Of a stretch of 64,000 bases of DNA, positions 62,801 to 64,000 are shown one piece after another (the first letter of the stretch is position 1; every line of letters starts with the position of its first letter). Position numbers and translations under genes: made by a program. Origin of the DNA: Haloterrigena turkmenica DSM 5511 (GTDB lineage Archaea; Halobacteriota; Halobacteria; Halobacteriales; Natrialbaceae); NCBI RefSeq assembly GCF_000025325.1, contig NC_013747.1, positions 107,944 through 171,943 of the forward strand. Direction: 5' to 3'. The notes beneath the pieces were generated by a model, which saw only the letters and a list, made by a program, of their open reading frames with translations, did not search any database and was not told the origin of the DNA.

Positions 62801-63051
62801 GCGACCGATCGGTTCAGCCCGCCCGCGCGTTCGACACCGAACTCCGCGCGCGGCTCTCGGAGCGACAGCTCCGCACCCTCGAGACCGCCTACTATGGCGG
62901 CTTCTTCGAGTGGCCCCGCGAGAGCACCGGCGAGGAGATCGCCGATTCGCTCGGCGTCTCCCAGCCGACGTTCAGCCGCCACCTGCGGCTGGCCCAGCGG
63001 AAGGTCTTCGCGTTGCTGTTCGACGAGCGACCCGACGCTGCCGAGGAATAG
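59830..63051 (+). CDS. Large Bat-like sensor/regulator (pseudo-receiver, PAS, GAF, BAT, HTH_10)
   Basis: From ATG 59830 the protein is 1073 residues; GTG 59803 would add nine Gly-rich residues. An N-terminal receiver-like fold (LRVLVVGDARRVDAATDALS) has lost the phospho-acceptor Asp: the strand reads HCVVCPFETGADPSPL. PAS domains follow at about 140-250, 262-360 and 371-470, GAF domains at about 483-650 and 665-850, the BAT domain at 848-1000, and HTH_10 at 1006-1065 (GGFFEWPRESTGEEIADSLG). This is a one-component regulator fed by several sensory inputs. It is longer than the 829-2967 homologue and shares its C-terminal HTH closely. Target genes unknown. Confidence 0.9.
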   Translation: MSDGTATVAGDVLRVLVVGDARRVDAATDALSSQLESISIVRERTLATALERLAQLAIHCVVCPFETGADPSPLAAVRDRDGEVPVVAVVDGAAADGRAAEAALEAGATDVVEADDPPSLVATRVRNLADRYRLETAPERRDGSVLERSDALVWVVDADGDLETVSSAVEPRLGYTPTELERTPLTRLVHPEDRESATDLLETAAATAFGTTERGTVRIGHADGTWRVYDLRCTNRLGDRDVDGLVCTLEPASVRESDGPARRALDRFDEAVFSLGPAWELRYANAAADRLFDADGSAEPGTIVWDLLDDAVRGRFAERFQEAAATEQVVTFETPYSSLESRLSVSVHPGANGVTVYAREADPAASPVDRERLDLLESVVDAVEDGLVVLEGSTIRFASAGLFESADAEPLVGRELDALFDDALAAAVRERASATVARWMEPLSGTLALDGRAVDVFVTPLSDDRVLCVVRDRRRSAAAALSTVGETVATIRAADSPGAVRRATVDAALTCAGADLAAWYLREDDRLRPAAVETASTAGSVDLPPIDPAETELLERLAEAETATEDEPGFETDTDAAGPAVAFDRSELESVLANAGIRAERVVAVPVGDRGVVLATSTEPMAFGERDRLPLETVVAAAATALEALEGAAAVRSCRTDLERLEYVVDRCRRLREIERTLLAGETRREIESSLCEALVSLSLDEEPGAIDLAWIGDVSAGSDHITPDAWAGRNGDAIESMSVPMDGDDESTHPTARAATALEPTAAVDIDADDHADETTGAWDRRTAEREFRSALSVPLAIDDFCYGTLTVYAEQPVAFDDATRAVCTHLAAVASHAIAAVERKRALLSERVTELEIVLQGADEPLSAVAHRLERRLDVEAVVPRSSAGSTVFCTATDVTEDALRAAVEPVSGVESGRLVGERPDASLLELVLTTSTLATTLAEHGGVLRSVVPVDDRTRLVVDLSSTVDVRSFVGLIERRQPGANLVARRERDRSVQPARAFDTELRARLSERQLRTLETAYYGGFFEWPRESTGEEIADSLGVSQPTFSRHLRLAQRKVFALLFDERPDAAEE

Positions 63052-63300
63052 TATCAACCCTCGTGTGGGTATTAGTGTCTTACCGCGGCCCGAAACCGAC
63101 GAATCGGAGCGTAAGGCGCAATTTCTTCCACTCGGTAACGTACCGGAACGACGACGCGTGAATAGATATAGCGGGTCCCGCCGACGCCGGTTCCGTGTAT
63201 AGCGTCTACCATCATGTACTCGCGGCCGAATTCAGTAGTCGATGAGCGAGTTCGCGGTAACGAGGAATTACAGCCGAGATCCGAGAGGAGGGATCGACCT

Positions 63301-63999
63301 GTGAGCATCGACGTCACCGAATACGAGAGCGATCGCACGAGCGTTCGGTCCCAGGCCGACGGCGGCATCGTCACCCAGCTCCGCCTCGACCACTCGTCGC
63401 TGTTCCTGCGACCGACCCTCCGACGGGCGACCGACGTCACCGTCGAGCCCGAATACTGGACCACCGTCGGCGCGGGTCGGACGCTCGTCTTCTGTAGCGT
63501 CTCCGGCGACTCGTTCGAGGACTTCGAGTCGGCGCTCGAACTGGATCCGACGGTCACCGATCCGGTGCTCGCGGACCGCTACCCCGACCGGCGCGTTTAC
63601 CGGGTCGAACTCACCGACCGAGCGGTGACGTTCATCGCGGCGACGGCCGAAGTCGGCGGCCGACTGCTGGACCTCTCGAGTTCCCATGACGGTTGGCGCG
63701 TCCAGCTTCAGTTCCCGAACCGAGACGATCTCGTCTCGTTCAACAACCACTGCCGCGACCGCGACATCTCGGTCACGGTCGACCATCTGCGACTCTCCGA
63801 CGACGAGGACGACTGCGTCGTCGCTCTGACGGAAAAACAGGAGGAACTGCTGGCCGTCGCCCACGAGGAGGGCTACTTCGACGTTCCCCGCGGCATCTCC
63901 CAGGACGAACTGGCCGACCGACTCGGTGTCTCGAAGTCGGCGGTCTCTCAGCGGCTCCGGCGCGCGATCGGCGAGCTCTGCGCGTCGAAGCTCTGTTGA
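63301..63999 (+). CDS. HTH_10 regulator, Bat-type
   Basis: The 232-residue protein from GTG 63301 starts MSIDVTEYESDRTSVRSQAD; ATG 63214 would add 29 residues of Arg/Glu-rich sequence. The first 170 residues resemble the sensory half that precedes HTH_10 in short Bat-type regulators (LRLDHSSLFLRPTLRRATDV). The helix-turn-helix is at about 170-230: LTEKQEELLAVAHEEGYFDV, then GISQDELADRLGVSKSAVSQ. The stop TGA ends at 63999, one base before the window edge, so the gene is complete. It is the third HTH_10 protein in the window. Confidence 0.87.
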   Translation: MSIDVTEYESDRTSVRSQADGGIVTQLRLDHSSLFLRPTLRRATDVTVEPEYWTTVGAGRTLVFCSVSGDSFEDFESALELDPTVTDPVLADRYPDRRVYRVELTDRAVTFIAATAEVGGRLLDLSSSHDGWRVQLQFPNRDDLVSFNNHCRDRDISVTVDHLRLSDDEDDCVVALTEKQEELLAVAHEEGYFDVPRGISQDELADRLGVSKSAVSQRLRRAIGELCASKLC

Positions 64000-64000
64000 G

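Noticed and set aside
1..64000. tRNA, rRNA, CRISPR or intact IS element
   Set aside because: Scanning for T-loop sequences, direct-repeat arrays and transposase motifs found nothing convincing.

Overview
The window reads as chromosomal DNA of a haloarchaeon, most like the Natrialbales (Haloterrigena, Natrinema, Natronorubrum type). The supporting signs are high GC, very acidic proteins rich in Asp and Glu, Tat-type twin-arginine leaders, a PGF-CTERM surface protein, TFIIB, archaeal Orc1/Cdc6 proteins, Bat-type HTH_10 regulators and an OtsA/OtsB trehalose pathway. Genus placement is inference. I saw no tRNA, rRNA, CRISPR array, integrase or intact insertion sequence.

Region 1 (1-9.3 kb) holds a truncated membrane protein, a Bat-like PAS/GAF/HTH_10 regulator, a small unknown protein, a secreted metzincin-like peptidase, a PhiH1-type winged-helix regulator, the otsA-otsB trehalose pair and an M24 aminopeptidase. 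Region 2 (9.3-12.0 kb) is a complete replication origin. An orc1/cdc6 gene sits beside many copies of a repeat (TTTCACCGGAAACGTGGTGT on one side, its reverse complement on the other) around an AT-rich core, with G-strings next to several repeats.

Region 3 (12.0-18.2 kb) is a redox and metal-delivery cluster: a P19/Tp34-like lipoprotein, a SCO1-like protein with a His/Asp/Gly-rich insert, a TlpA-type thioredoxin and CcdA, followed by surface and small proteins. Region 4 (18.4-27.0 kb) carries an Lhr-type helicase, a PAS/GAF histidine kinase, an archaetidylserine-type decarboxylase, an AbiE-like regulator/nucleotidyltransferase pair and a CheY-like receiver.

Region 5 (27.0-35.2 kb) is an accessory island. 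It has lower-GC unknown genes, remnants, small zinc ribbons and structured intergenic DNA. It then holds a plasmid-style coiled-coil protein and a second origin, with its own orc1/cdc6 gene and a different repeat (CACACCTCGTACCGAGTGTA). The two origins lie about 22 kb apart, which is the most striking feature of the window.

Region 6 (35.3-39.0 kb) has an alpha/beta hydrolase, a TFIIB and a membrane-linked winged-helix protein. Region 7 (39.3-59.1 kb) looks like a surface-glycan locus. It contains two GT4 glycosyltransferases, a polytopic membrane protein, two Tat-exported beta-helix proteins and a stand-alone repeat-domain protein. Around these lie a QueC-like PP-loop enzyme, a GNAT protein, an alkaline-phosphatase-superfamily enzyme, a polysaccharide deacetylase, a Gfo/Idh-DUF362-epimerase operon and a DUF354 protein. 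Region 8 (59.1-64.0 kb) has a universal stress protein, a very large Bat-like sensor/regulator and a shorter HTH_10 regulator ending at the window edge.
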